A DNA stretch of 64,000 nt from Ceratodon purpureus (Eukaryota > Streptophyta > Bryopsida > Pseudoditrichales > Ditrichaceae). Position numbers and translations under genes: made by a program. The notes beneath the pieces were generated by a model. The model worked only from the letters and a program-made list of their open reading frames with translations, was not told where the DNA came from and made no database searches. The stretch is taken from contig CM026426.1 in the NCBI GenBank assembly GCA_014871385.1, forward strand, positions 78,535,566 through 78,599,565, written 5' to 3'. Below are positions 1 to 10,971 of this stretch, piece by piece; positions within the stretch are counted from its first letter, which is position 1, and each line of letters begins with the position of its first letter.

Positions 1-1
1 T

Positions 2-838
2 GAAGCTTTGGAGGCAGGGGAAGTCATTTCACAGGACGTGTTGGACCTTAGTGCTGGCCCTAGCAAAAAAGGGAGGCATTACTCTGCCATGTGGTCTAGA
101 GGTAGACACTTTAGAATAGGTAGGAGGGATCACGCCTCAAAAACCACAAGTGATTCGTACATGTCTGCGTACTTTGAAATGGGTCGTGCAGGCCGACTAG
201 AGTTTGTCGGGCAGATAGACAGCATAATAATGTTGGATTATGATACTGTGAAACAGACGCTCATACGAGGGAATTAGTGGCAGAATAACGAAACAGAGCG
301 GCGTAAGAGCACCACACTTGTAATGGACAAATGCGGTGTGAACAGGGTAATAGCACGGGAGTTTCTCAACTCTCATCTCCAGAGACATGAACCTTTCATA
401 TATCCTGAGGAATGTAACCAGGTATTTCTCGTGGATGACAGGCTGCATAGGCACTGGAAGCTTGTGGTGGACGCTCAGGCTCGCAGGCGCCGTGTTTTTG
501 AAATTAATGTCCCCGAAGTGGCAGCTACGTACGGAGATGGGGGCGGAGCGGTAGAAGACGACGAGAACGAGGCCGTCCAAATAGAGGACCCAGCTTCGTC
601 CGATGATGAGAGAGTGCTTGAGGACAACCTGGATGAGTTGCATGAGAACATACCCCTTGTATATCGTAGACGTAGACGGGTCTTAGAGGACCATGTTCTA
701 GATCTCGAGCAGGAAGAAGAAATAAGACTTGATGACGTGGAAGTGGCAGGTAATTCAAAAGATGACGGCGAATATGCCGGAATTGTCGAAGTGGACGAGA
801 GTGACAACAACTCTGATTATGAGACACTGGAGCTCTAA
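2..838 (+). pseudogene. CACTA (En/Spm) TNP2 transposase, C-terminal part, cut by window start
   Basis: This is the last roughly 278 codons of a CACTA-type TNP2 transposase; the rest lies left of the window. The frame is open from base 2 to the TAA at 836-838 except for one TAG at 275-277. The segment before that stop (FVGQIDSIIMLDY) and the segment after it (EPFIYPEECNQVF, then VDDRLHRHWKLVVDAQARR) match in order the DUF4216 region that ends plant TNP2 proteins, where a '..ILELDY..' strand is followed by '..A.QVFYV.D....W.VVV...PR'. The tail after residue 175 is strongly acidic. Because the same frame continues on both sides, a point change of a Trp-like codon to TAG is the simplest reading. 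It differs from the TNP2 at 36.3-41.6 kb (no shared Cys-rich insert), so it is a different CACTA lineage. Being a DNA transposon remnant is well supported; the exact extent is not. Confidence 0.75.
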
Positions 839-1023
839 CGTGGACACATGTTCGGGTCAAACTGAGACTTCACCTGTATCCTCCTAAACATTCGTGGAGA
901 GAATGCTCGGTTCACATATAACGTTTCCTAAGCAAATGGTAAGCGGCAGTATTCCATAGAGATGCATTGTAGTTTCGATATTACTGATTCGGAATTTTGT
1001 GGGGCGGTGTCGTAGTGTTTCCA

Positions 1024-1801
1024 ATGGACTCTAGAGTGGAGCCTCTGCAAAGAAAGGAGGAAAATAGGGCCAGGAAGCGGCAGAGGAGGGCACGGATAAT
1101 GGATGGAGTACGCGAAGGCGAAACGCTGGGGGATTCACTGATCCGGGAGCTGGAGGAGGTAGAGGCTGAACTGATGGCAGACTGGAGTAGACGGCACTGG
1201 CTCAAAGGAGTGACATTGTTTCTTTCGAAGCTTATTCATTCAACGTAAGATCCTTGAACAGAAAAGTCTTTTCCAGTGCATAGTCATTTTTTCAATGTAC
1301 GTAGTAAACCATGTTAATTTGGAGTATCCTTGGTTTGCAGAAATCCAGATTCCCTGGCAATTGTGTCGCTCCAACTGCGCACGATATGCATACAAGCGGA
1401 ATGCTTGGGCGCCGAGGTTGTGGATAAACTAGACGAACGGGTATCGCATGTTATAATGTATAGGAAGCCTGGACTTACACTTGACCTGAAACACATGCAA
1501 CGGAGGTGATAAATTGTTTCCTCACCTTACAACTCATCGTGTCGAATTTGTTTAATTTTTTACTGTAGTACGAAGTTGCTAACATGAACCGACCGGGCGT
1601 GGCTACGGACACAGTGATAATGTGAAATGGCTTCTGCTTGGCAGCTTATTTTGGCAGCAAGGCATGGACATTGTTGCTCCTACAGGGGAGGAATGCGGTG
1701 AAGAACATCGTCGGAAAGTAGTTTACCACGACTGGCTGGTGCATTCTCTGGCTTCGGGGAAGGTACTTCTTGTAGACGATTACTTGGCCATGGACAAGTG
1801 A
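1024..1801 (+). CDS. BRCT-domain protein, three exons, possibly the C-terminal part of a DNA ligase IV-like gene
   Basis: Three plus-strand exons join with matching phases: 1024-1244 (donor GTAAGA), 1341-1505 (acceptor TTTGCAG, donor GTGATA) and 1645-1801 (acceptor GCTTGGCAG). They give 180 residues with no stop before the final TGA. Residues 1-65 are basic then acidic and helical (RKRQRRAR, RELEEVEAEL). Residues 66-180 look like one BRCT domain: HWLKGVTLFL (first strand), CLGAEVVDKLDERVSHVI (the usual 'GG.VV..L...VTHVI' block) and VVYHDWLVHSLASGKVL (the 'V...W..DS...' helix) ending DDYLAM. BRCT domains bind partner proteins or phosphopeptides in DNA repair. The final BRCT of DNA ligase IV has a similar linker and order, but that assignment is by resemblance only. 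The gene starts 186 bases after the CACTA fragment. It could be a host gene whose upstream exons lie outside the window, or a captured fragment. ATG 1024 is the first in frame. Confidence 0.5.
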
Positions 1802-2174
1802 AGCCAGTCGTAGTGGCGATTGTAGTTGGTTACAGAAAAAGGGGACTGGAGGATGGCCTCCGGCACGGTCCTTTGTAATGGAATGGCACCAGCAAACATG
1901 AATAAAATTATATAACATTACGTAGACATTACCGTCCTGCTTGATGGGACTCAGTTGTGTGATGTGACATGAGTGTAAGAGTTGATGAAAGAACGATTGC
2001 ACATAAACAAACCAAGTTTGCAAGTCTTGATCGTACCATAGGCGATACCGTAGATTGCTGACTGAAATAAAAGTAAAATCGTAAAGAGCATGGACGACCA
2101 TTGTAACCGTATGAACCAGAGGTGATATCTGCGGCATAAATTAAGAAGCCACGGCCAAGTAACATTCGCGGATC

Positions 2175-2260
2175 ATGGCACTGATATTTCTTGATTCCGA
2201 GGAGAAGGCGGCAAGGAAATTGGGCGGTGGCCTTATGAAGTGGGGATCTACTGAAGCCGT
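2175..2260 (+). CDS. Probable isolated exon, unrecognised
   Basis: A short open stretch from ATG 2175 encodes MALIFLDSEEKAARKLGGG and nine more residues, ending in a good donor (GCCGT, then GTGAGT at 2261). Composition (K, E, G rich) looks like coding sequence in an otherwise stop-rich 1.8-2.8 kb interval. No following exon with the matching phase was found, so it may be a broken piece or part of a gene I could not assemble. No function is assigned. Confidence 0.25.
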
Positions 2261-2862
2261 GTGAGTCTTATAGCGACAACGCATATGTGTTGACGTCGCT
2301 GTCCATCTTAATAGTAGGTTCTTCTGAGTCGAAGCAAGAGTGTAGCCGCCAACATCGGTAACTCTACATGCCGTAAGAAGTACATGGCATACGCGACAAC
2401 GACGCCCTAACGTAGTTGAGTGTAGCTGAGAGTGAGCACCAGGGGACTTAGCCACCAGGAGGTCCGTAGTAATGTCTACATAAGTCGCCGATGTGGGAAT
2501 GTTCGATTTTCTGTTCCAGTACGAAGGGTCGACTACGTGGCTGTTACGGTAACGTTGTGGCCTATAGTAGATGGAGAGAAGTCATTGAGCACATAGTGGT
2601 ACAGATATTAGATGTGCAGATAAGTAACGTACACGAATGTATGCATTTTCTTAATGAATCGTTTTTTATTCATCAGCGTGCATATGTGTAGTCGTAGTAC
2701 AGTAATACTGAATGATTCCAGTTGTTCATTCTTTTTTACCAATATTTCCTGATAATTGACAACGGATGTCTGTAGCGGTGAAACGTTCTTGCGTTGTGAG
2801 GGAGACGGGGAAACATGCGTCAGCACGGGAAACCGCGAGGACGGGACACAATTTGCCGCTAA

Positions 2863-3252
2863 TGCGTCGACTGGAGTCCGCCACAAGGAGGATACGTGAA
2901 CAGCATCAGGGACGCAGATGTTGAAGATGTAGTGTTCCCCCTCCTGTGCCGCACCTCGGCCCAGGGACAATCTAGACTGTCGCTTCTGACGAAGTTAAGG
3001 GGAATTAATCGGAAGTGGAGGTCGTTGGCTGACAGTAGAAATGACTGGGTAGACTTTGTTTGGATGAAACCACAGTCTCGGCTTTGGTTGCAGAATAGGA
3101 ATTCGAGAGACATGGCCATTGCCGAGGGTAGAGTGAAAGGGTGTCCGAGGCATCTTTTGATCACATTGGACGATCTTCTATTCAACCCCCTCTTTTGTAA
3201 CCCAGCGGATATCATCAGAAACAGAGAGCGTTCAGCGAAGGCAAAGGAGTAA
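2863..3252 (+). CDS. F-box-like protein fragment
   Basis: An open frame of 129 codons runs from just after the TAA at 2860-2862 to the TAA at 3250-3252; there is no ATG near its start, so it is probably a terminal exon. Residues 12-55 resemble an F-box: an acidic start (RDADVEDVVFPLL), a leucine-rich middle (SRLSLLTKLRGINRKWRSL) and a Trp-containing end (DWVDFVW). F-box domains recruit substrates to SCF ubiquitin ligases by binding SKP1. The C-terminal half has no motif I recognise. The usual Leu-Pro start of the F-box is missing, so the assignment is tentative. It follows the BRCT gene on the same strand and could be host sequence or captured by the neighbouring CACTA element. Confidence 0.35.
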   Translation, partial: CVDWSPPQGGYVNSIRDADVEDVVFPLLCRTSAQGQSRLSLLTKLRGINRKWRSLADSRNDWVDFVWMKPQSRLWLQNRNSRDMAIAEGRVKGCPRHLLITLDDLLFNPLFCNPADIIRNRERSAKAKE

Positions 3253-6200
3253 TAATCTGAGTTGTGTAAGCTATCATTCTTAGTAGAAACACTAATGCAA
3301 CGGGTAGAAGAAATCAACCAAGTGAGGATTAAACGCCATAATCACTGAAATGGCCATGCAATATTGTATTAGCCTCACAATACATTACAACTATACTAAG
3401 ATTAATATAGAACATTTATTCAAGGTTTATACGCATTCCATGGAACTTTTATGGTAATTCAAAAAATAAAAAATTTAAATATAAAGCACATGAATGTTAT
3501 GAGTACCGCGATGGAGAATGCTACAACGCGCCAAATCTGGGAAATGCAGTCTCCAACGTTAACCCAGGACGAGTACTAAATCTATACGCTCATCCTCAAT
3601 TTGCCCCGCACTGCAAACCCCCCTCGCAGCCCACGGGACGTTCACCCAACCGCATGTCGTTATTCACGTAGGGTTCTGATCCTACATGAATAAAAATTTG
3701 TATATTATCTAAGGAACTGAATGAATTTAAATGAAGTTTTTTTTACACATGAAACATTCCAAAAATTATCTTCACATTTTACAAGTGTCAACACGGGGTG
3801 TGGCAACTATGTTTCATTGATTTATAAATTTCATATTTATTATGATACTCTAATTTTGAATTTATTTTTGGGAGATTGCCATATTCTCTGAATATTGCTG
3901 TATATAACGAATGTTTTTTAGTCCGAAATTTTTTTAATTTTATTAAAATAATAGAGTTTTTTCTTAAAAGCTCATGGTACTCATCTAAATTAAATACTGC
4001 ATTTTAATTAGTTAAAGATTAATTTTTTTTAAAAAAACAAATCTATAACAATTAATACTATGGGATAAAGGAATAAACTTCATACAATTATCAAGTATCT
4101 AAGTCAGCGAGTATAGAATAAAATATCTGACATTGTTGTAAATGGACCTTTTCAGGGTCATTACAAGAAGGCTCTTTTGTTTAAAAAAACAAAAAAATGA
4201 GTTAATAAAATAATTCAAGGACTCCTGAAACCCCTTTTTATTTGTATCTTAGCAATGCCACGTCATCAAGTGTAAGGGGAAAAAAGAATAAGAATAAATA
4301 AAATATCTTCTGAAATTGTATATCTCTTTGTTTTCATTTTTATTCAATTACTCCAAAATTCCACGGAATCAAGAAGAAGGGGAAATTTTCAAAAATCAAT
4401 AATCAGAGACGGGGAGAAGGGAACAAGAGTAAGAAAGAAAAAAAGGAAGGAGGGGAGGGAATGAGAGAAAGTAAAAGGTTGGAGAGGGAGAGGGACAGAG
4501 GAGAGGGAGAGAGAGCGGGAGATGGAGAGAGAGGAAGGGAGAGGGAGAGGGAGAGGGAGAGGGAGAGGGAGAGGGACAGTGGAGAGGGACAGCGGAGGGG
4601 GAGAGAGGGAGTAGGAGAGGGAGAGGGAGAGGGGGAGTAGGAGAGGGAGAGGGAGACAGAGGGAGAGTAGGAGAAGGAGAAGGAGGGAGGGGGAGAGTAG
4701 GACAGGGAGAGTAGCAGAGGGAGAGGGTCTGGGAGTGGGGGACAGAGAGAGTTAATTCCTTCGTAATCACTGTCCTACATGGATTAGTTACCTAGTTTGG
4801 TACAAAATGAAGGCCACGAATGAATCCAAGGAAGGCAGAAATGGGAAGGAGGGCGGAAATAAATTATGAGAGAATAAGAAATAAGCAGTACGATCCAAAA
4901 ATTAAAAGAATAACAGAGGAACTAGAAGAAAGAGTACGGATGAAAAAAATAAAATTTATTAAAATAAAAGAAGAACGATAACAAGAAGGAAGGAGAAGGA
5001 TGTGCAAGAATTTTTTTTTTAAAAACAAAATCAACAAGAGGAAAGAGAAAGGGTTATTTTTTTTAAATAAAAAAAAAAAAAAAAGAAGGACTAAGAACAA
5101 GAGAAAAGAAGAAGGGTGGAAAAAAAATCAAAGTATTAAAAAAAAATAAAAATAGAATGGTCCATATCTGTGAATCATGATGAGTAAACCAATTAGTCAT
5201 GTTTATGTTGGTTAGTGTTCTATGTTTGAATTCCAATTCTTCCCACACTACCTATCTTGCCAAACCCTGAATTCCCCTCCCTCTCTATCACAAAAGTTCT
5301 CACACAGCAAGAGACGCCAGACAGTGGAGGGGAAACAATTTAAATTTAAAATAAAGTGAGAAGTAGAACCCCCTTCTCAGGGCCAAAAATTTACAAATGA
5401 AAAATAAAGATATGACAGAAATAAAATAGAATTTGTTGCAGTAATATGCCAATAGACATGCCGTTGGAGGCCTATAGTACCTCCTCAGACCCCTACTTTA
5501 CTTACATGTTGCGGACCAATAGAATTTCAAATTAAAATGTAATGTTCATCATTACAATCTCATATTTATGTTTCCATGCACTAGTTGCAATGCATTCTAT
5601 AGTTGGCATTGCACTCCCTCAAACTCAATTCAAAACCAATGTCTTAAGTCCAATACACAATTGACACCCATTGTACAAGTTATTGTTCCTATTTGTCCCT
5701 TTGCTAGCCACCATAGTTGATGACCTCACCATACCTCAACAAGCTTACCGTATTGCCCAATTCACAAAGTGATCCAAAAACTAAGTCGTCAATGTCCATC
5801 ATCCCCTAAGAACAACGCCAAAACTCTTATCAAAACACAAAAGTCCTCCACTATACACATACTAAAATTAGGTCACATATACCATTTCCTACTTCCAAAA
5901 TTCTTCCACATTCATGAGTTTGTTTCATATTCATTCAATTTTATAGTATGCATCTGCACCTCACTATGCATCTGGAGCTAAACTCTAAATATAGTTAGAT
6001 CACCTCTGTTCTTTTACACACTAAATATAGTTAGATCATCAAGTTCTTCCACGCCTCTCACCTATTTCAAACTAACACTTGTTGCAAGATTGGTGCAATT
6101 GTTGGATTATACTTATTACACTTACAGTGACTATATACATTTCTTCACGGGCTTTATAGCTGCAGTGTCTATTGGCTCCTCTCAAACTGTTTCCTTTGTT

Positions 6201-7193
6201 CAAAAAAATGAAAACATGTTCTTTTAGTTACCTGTTGTAATATTTAATATTTGAAGGTGGACGTAAATTTTATTTTTTCCATTTGACTTTGTTGCATAAC
6301 TTATAAATGGCTATTTAAGGGTGTTTTTTTTAAAATGAAACCTTGCAAAATAATCTTAGGAGTTAATTGTTCTAGTATGCTGAGTCTTCATATGTGGTAT
6401 CAAAATAGACTGAACTTTCTCGGAATCAACTTCCTAGCGCCAAAAAACCATGTGAGGTTGAATGACCTCATCCCACATTTTGCACTTGAATGTTTTCCTT
6501 CCTGGAGCCGCCTTCCCTTACAGCGTCTCCACCGTGGGCGCCAACAATGTTGACTGTCGCCGCGCTATTACCCTAAGAGCTTCACTCGACCAATCACGCT
6601 CTGCCCGCATGCGAGCCCTACTGTTCAAAGAATACGTCATTGTAGCAACAAAGATCCTAAGCAGTAAATTGACCAAAGTGTACCAGACCCCTGTGTCACA
6701 TCTTGGTCATCATGGTCATTGCTAAAACGCCCCATAACCCCACTATCACAACACGGTGCCAATCAAGGAAGACAATCCATACGTCGTTTGATCCTCAGCT
6801 CCGTTCACATCATCAATTTCGGCCCAAGAGCGTGTTTCCCGCCCAAAGAAGCCCATCATTCATACAAATAGTCTGAGAAACACAAAACCCAACACTTCTG
6901 CCATGTACATCATTGGGAGATTACACAATCCTGAATCTAGTTCTTGGAAATGACAGCCTTGAAATCTTTGTAAGGAGATTAAAAAACATAAATGGAAGAT
7001 CAAAAATCAGAAAAGGAAGATCAAAAATCATAAATGGAAAATGAAAAATCATAAATGGTTCAATTAAATATTTTCATATTAAATACAAATTACGATTAAT
7101 TTATTTTTCAAAGTAACATAGTTTTTTTAAATGTTAATGAACAAGGTGTATGGTGAGTGAAGAAGGTCTATTTTCACCTTATATATCTCACAA
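3253..7193. other. AT-rich intergenic DNA with low-complexity tracts
   Basis: No gene is supported here. The block is mostly A+T with homopolymer runs. It contains the GA-rich tract listed separately and an A-rich, poly(A)/poly(T)-like zone at about 4860-5160. Two small GC-richer islands stand out, 3520-3680 and 6480-6760. The second holds an 88-codon open frame without recognisable domains and may be a decayed gene fragment. Confidence 0.6.
4405..4752. repeat. GA-rich (GGGAGA)n microsatellite
   Basis: About 350 bases are almost pure purine on the plus strand, dominated by GAGGGA hexamers with scattered C or T. The long open frame seen on the opposite strand (Pro/Ser/Leu only) is a by-product of the repeat, not a gene. 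Such purine tracts can form triplex DNA, but nothing here shows a function. Confidence 0.9.
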
Positions 7194-7610
7194 GGGCCCC
7201 AGCTGCTCTCACTGGGGCCCTAGCTCTAGAAATTGGGGGCCCCAACTGCATTAGATGGGGCCCCAGCTGTAATAGTTAGGGGCCCCAGCTGTATTACTTG
7301 GGGCCCCAATTGTAGTAATTGGGGCCCAAGCTATAGTAATTGGGGGCCCTAGCTGCACTAGTTGTGGCCCCAACTCTAGTGATTGGGGGCCCCAGCTGCA
7401 TTAGTTGACGCCCCAGCTGCATTAGTTGACGCCCCAGCTGTAATAGTTGACGCCCCAGCTGCACTAGTTGGGGCCCCAGCTAATGCAGTTGGGGGCCCCA
7501 GCTGTATTAGTTGGGGCCCTAGTTGTAGTAATTAGCGGCCCGAGCTACTCTAATTGGGGCCCCAGCTGTAGTAATTGGGAGCCCCAGCTGCACTAGCTGG
7601 GGCGCCATCT
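7194..7610. repeat. GC-rich 21-22 bp minisatellite, about 20 units
   Basis: Roughly 20 head-to-tail units of about 21 bp run from 7194 to 7610. The common unit is a GGGGCCCC palindrome followed by AGCTG and a short TA-containing spacer (for example CAGCTGCATTAGTTG). Three consecutive units (about 7405-7465) share a variant start, ACGCCCC, as if amplified together. One unit near 7485 carries the spacer in reverse complement (AGCTAATGCAGTTG). Every unit carries stop codons, so it is not coding. It is a sharp GC island inside AT-rich DNA and ends about 230 bases before the Cys-rich gene at 7839. Confidence 0.95.
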
Positions 7611-7838
7611 ACAGTTTTAAAACTGTTATTTTTTTTAAATTTAGTACATACTTTTACTTTCTTTTTTATTTTTGAAATTACTTTTATTTTGAAAACTACA
7701 GTAAAAGCTTGTTCAAATAACTATATAATATACAGAAAGTATATTTTTTTATTCATTATAATCTATGTAAATATTTATTACCTTACACTCTATTACTTTA
7801 TATTTTAGTTGTCTATAATCATTTATTTTTTAGCAAAA

Positions 7839-8744
7839 TGGAAGAGCTTGTACTTCATGAGGCCAAAAAGCCTGGAATTGTACAAGTCATTGCTCTAAAC
7901 TTTATGGAAGCTCAAAATCTCGTTAGAGTTGATTTATGATTCTAATACCAGAGGATGTAAAACCTCACAACACAAACAAAAATTATTTGATCATTTGTAT
8001 GTTCTTCCATGCAAAAAAACCCTACAGTGGCCTTATTTTTATAAAATATTTATGGAACCAGAATCAAGGGTAGATTTGCCTCCTCATACAAAACAACAAT
8101 ATTATGTCCAGTTTTGCCACGAAATTTGTGGTGATTGTCTACAGAAGTCATCATGTTGTCCTCTATGTGAAAATATTGAGAATCTTGATTTTTCAAAGCA
8201 TACAAAATATATCTTTGATACATTTATCACAAAAGATATTGAAATAACCAGATTACAAAATTTTCATGATACTTTTCAAGAATTACAAGTTTTTTTACAA
8301 AAAACGAGTGAAAAAAACAAAAGGAAGATGTCTATTTCATACAAAATTCTTCAATGTAAATTGGTGGAAAAAGGACATCTTGAATTATCTATTCTCAAGC
8401 AATTTGACATAAAAGCAAACATGAGAATTGTCATTAGTTACACAAGCATTCCATCAAATAAAAATAAATTCGGAGCACCATATTGGGAAAATAAAAAATT
8501 TGAAAAGGCATGGCAAAATGTTTATCAAGACAATCATCTTATACCAACAACATCTACTGCTTTATTATTATTAGATGGAAATAAAGTATTGAATGATAAA
8601 ATATTAAATTCAAGTGATTTATCACTCAATCATGTTTTATTTATTTATATTCCTGAAATATGGAATAATGATGTGGTTGCATATCAAAGCTTACAATTCC
8701 TAAGGTCTTTCATGAAGAAGCAAAAGTCTTTCTATAGTTTATAA
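7839..8744 (+). pseudogene. Unrecognised Cys-containing protein gene with one apparent frame change near 7928
   Basis: From 7929 to 8744 an open frame of 271 codons encodes a Lys/Asn/Ile-rich protein with a short Cys/His cluster (CHEICGDC, then CCPLC, roughly residues 70-90 of this frame) that could bind zinc. Just upstream, ATG 7839 opens a 29-codon frame (MEELVLHEAKK and on) that reaches a TGA in a different frame exactly where the long frame begins, so the two look like one protein separated by a one-base length change at about 7925-7930. The upstream ATG sits after a T-rich stretch ending TTTTTTAG, which could be a splice acceptor. I do not recognise the family. The AT-rich codon use matches the surrounding DNA. 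A sequencing error would make it a normal host gene of about 300 residues. The 3' end overlaps a local tandem duplication. Confidence 0.45.
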
Positions 8745-8945
8745 CTTCCTTCTTCAAAATTAATTCTTATCTAGGTCTTTTTAATTTGACATTTTAGAGT
8801 GATGTAACTCTTTATGTACATCTTAGAACAAGAACTAGAAGTTTTTCTCTAGTGTATTACTTCGTTTTTCAAAATTAAATCTTATCTAAGTCTTTCTAAT
8901 TTTACATCTACACTGATCTAGCTCTTTCATGTACTAACATCTTAT
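8729..8945. repeat. Tandem duplication of about 108 bp
   Basis: Two direct copies lie side by side, about 8729-8830 and 8837-8945. Both contain the order TTCAAAATTAA, TCTTATCTA, GTCTTT, then ACTCTTT or GCTCTTT, ATGTAC and ACATCTTA. The copies differ at roughly one base in six. The first copy includes the last codons of the preceding gene, so the duplication reused its 3' end. Confidence 0.75.
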
Positions 8946-9871
8946 ATTCTGTAAGTACCTTGCAATATTTAGTGACTGTTACTTGGAGTTTAGTGTTAGT
9001 GGAGTTATTGTAACAGAACTACAACAGAGATTGGAAATTCAATCACGCTACCGCCACTTCAAGCCTGTTCCGCACAACCGTCACTTCGCATAGCTGAAGT
9101 AAAATTTTAAAATGTCTAATTGACATGTGGCATTCGCATTTATGCAGCGTGCAGCCTTCCTTCACTTTCATCTGGCATTCGCATTCCTCCAGGCTTTCAC
9201 ATTCCGGCGCACATATTATAATGACACGAGATTTATTTATTTCTCCATGACGGACACAGACAAAGTTATTTCTGAACTGCCCAACGACATCTGCTACCCC
9301 AAAATACATATTTGCAGCCCTGGTTTGCCCTCGGGCACATCAAAATTTTCCAAAAATCCTCAGTACATTGCATTCACTCATTTTTCATGTCCACAAGCTA
9401 TTCCAAAAGCTGCTACTGTCACCACCAACGACTTCCTAACTTTAGCCCAGACAAGGGATAAATTGGATGGATGCTGATTCTTTATTGTCTGTTGCGTAGA
9501 GCTCTCCGCCTCTGTACATCGTCCTTTTTCTGGACTTCGGCACACTTAGGGGTTAAGGAGTAACTTCGAAAGAGCCTGGCACCTTGGTTTTGGAGGTCAG
9601 CTAATGAGAGTGCATCGTTTAGGATGTACATGTAGATACATAGGCAGAATCTGTAGGAAGATAGACCTCCTTCTCAAAAAGTGTCAGTGACGAGAAAGTC
9701 ATCAGTAATGAGAAAACTCTCAGATGCAGCTCATTCATCCACTGATAGTTGGCGAAAATCAAAGTAAAATACGATACAATTCAAGTACGTATCTGTATAA
9801 AAATACATCATCCATACAATGAATCTTGGATAACGAGAACTAGAATACAGAGCAAAACAATATGGACTTAT

Positions 9872-9892
9872 AATACGTACTCCGTACGTATT
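9872..9892. repeat. Perfect inverted repeat (hairpin)
   Basis: AATACGTAC and GTACGTATT form a 9-bp perfect inverted repeat around a 3-base loop (TCC). Further TACGTAT words follow at 9895-9905. No T-run follows, so it is not a Pol III or bacterial-type terminator. Its role is unknown. Confidence 0.8.
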
Positions 9893-10068
9893 GAATACGT
9901 ATATAATATGTACATACTACTGCGAATAAGTATGATGAGGTAGGTGCGAGCTTCGTTTTCGTACCGCGGACTTCTCTCCAGAGAAGGGAATCGAATAAAC
10001 CATCACGACAAAACCAACGGAGAGCACCGCGTGGACAAGGAGAGCAACGAACAGCCTGGTTAGGCGGA

Positions 10069-10082
10069 TGGCGCCGGCGCCA
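10069..10082. repeat. 14-bp palindrome, perfect copy
   Basis: TGGCGCCGGCGCCA, a perfect palindrome and an outlying member of the dispersed family clustered at 54.9-63.8 kb. Confidence 0.9.
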
Positions 10083-10488
10083 ACCCCTCCGTCAACCCGC
10101 CCTAAGCATTTCAAAGGTTCCCAAGTGAGCTAAGGCTGGTTATTGCCGGAGTACAACGGGCCTAAAGCACTTGGTACTGTATTGGGAGAAAAGATATCAA
10201 TCATTCTATTACGGAACATGTTTCTGAAAACAAGAGAGGAGCATTATATATCTGGATTGAAAACATTAACATTCGTAAGAGCCGCATTGCACATACACGA
10301 CTCATAAAAACAGTGGGTAATAACTAACATAGCAATGCAAATGTTGCAGATTCGTCACTGAAGTAAAGACTCGAGATGCAGATTCACCATACCAATCAAT
10401 CCGAATGAAACACTGACGAGCCAAGGCTGCAAGCCTCAGTTAGCAAAAGTTCAAGAATAATGGAAGAGTGGACATTGTTGAAGAATCA

Positions 10489-10502
10489 TGGCGGCGGCGC
10501 CA
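10489..10502. repeat. 14-bp palindrome, one mismatch
   Basis: TGGCGGCGGCGCCA, differing from the consensus at one position. It lies 420 bases after the perfect copy at 10069. Confidence 0.7.
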
Positions 10503-10971
10503 GCTGGGGGTTCACGACTACCAACTTGCATCAGCGATGAGTTCGCCGTCCCCCTGCATTCATACAACACAAAGTTTGAAATCGCAATGGCAAGTCAGCT
10601 GAGACGGATTCTGTTGCTATGTCAGTTTATTCACAGCCTCGTGCCGCAAGTATGCCAGCCCATGCGGCCAGGAAGAAACCCAAAAAAATCTATATTAGTC
10701 GCTATTAGTAGCAGTTGACGAGCAAGGTCGATTGAAATTGCTTCACGCCGATACAAGATGAACACTTGTGAAATACAAGCACCAATGGACAAGCACAGGC
10801 ACAAAACTACCAACAACACACTCAATAAGAAGGACTTGCTGCCACGTTATCTATAAGTATGAATACATCGAAAGAAGAGTGAGACTGAGGGTTAGTGAGT
10901 GTTAATATTGCACCTCGTGATTGCGGAGGTGGGCTCCAAGAACCCTGGCTCTCCTGCAGACTACATGAACC

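Larger units (their letters stand above)
8946..10971. other. Mixed-composition intergenic DNA
   Basis: No gene is supported. The interval includes a 9-bp perfect hairpin at 9872-9892 and two copies of the 14-bp palindrome described below (10069 and 10489). Short open frames on both strands show no domain and overlap each other. Confidence 0.5.

Noticed and set aside
197-860. Minus-strand frames of 111-148 codons
   Set aside because: Shadows of the CACTA transposase frame on the plus strand.
4396-4770. Long minus-strand Pro/Ser/Leu frame
   Set aside because: Produced entirely by the GA-rich simple repeat.
6462-6725. Plus-strand frame in a small GC island
   Set aside because: Competing frames overlap and no domain is visible; noted only as a possible decayed fragment.
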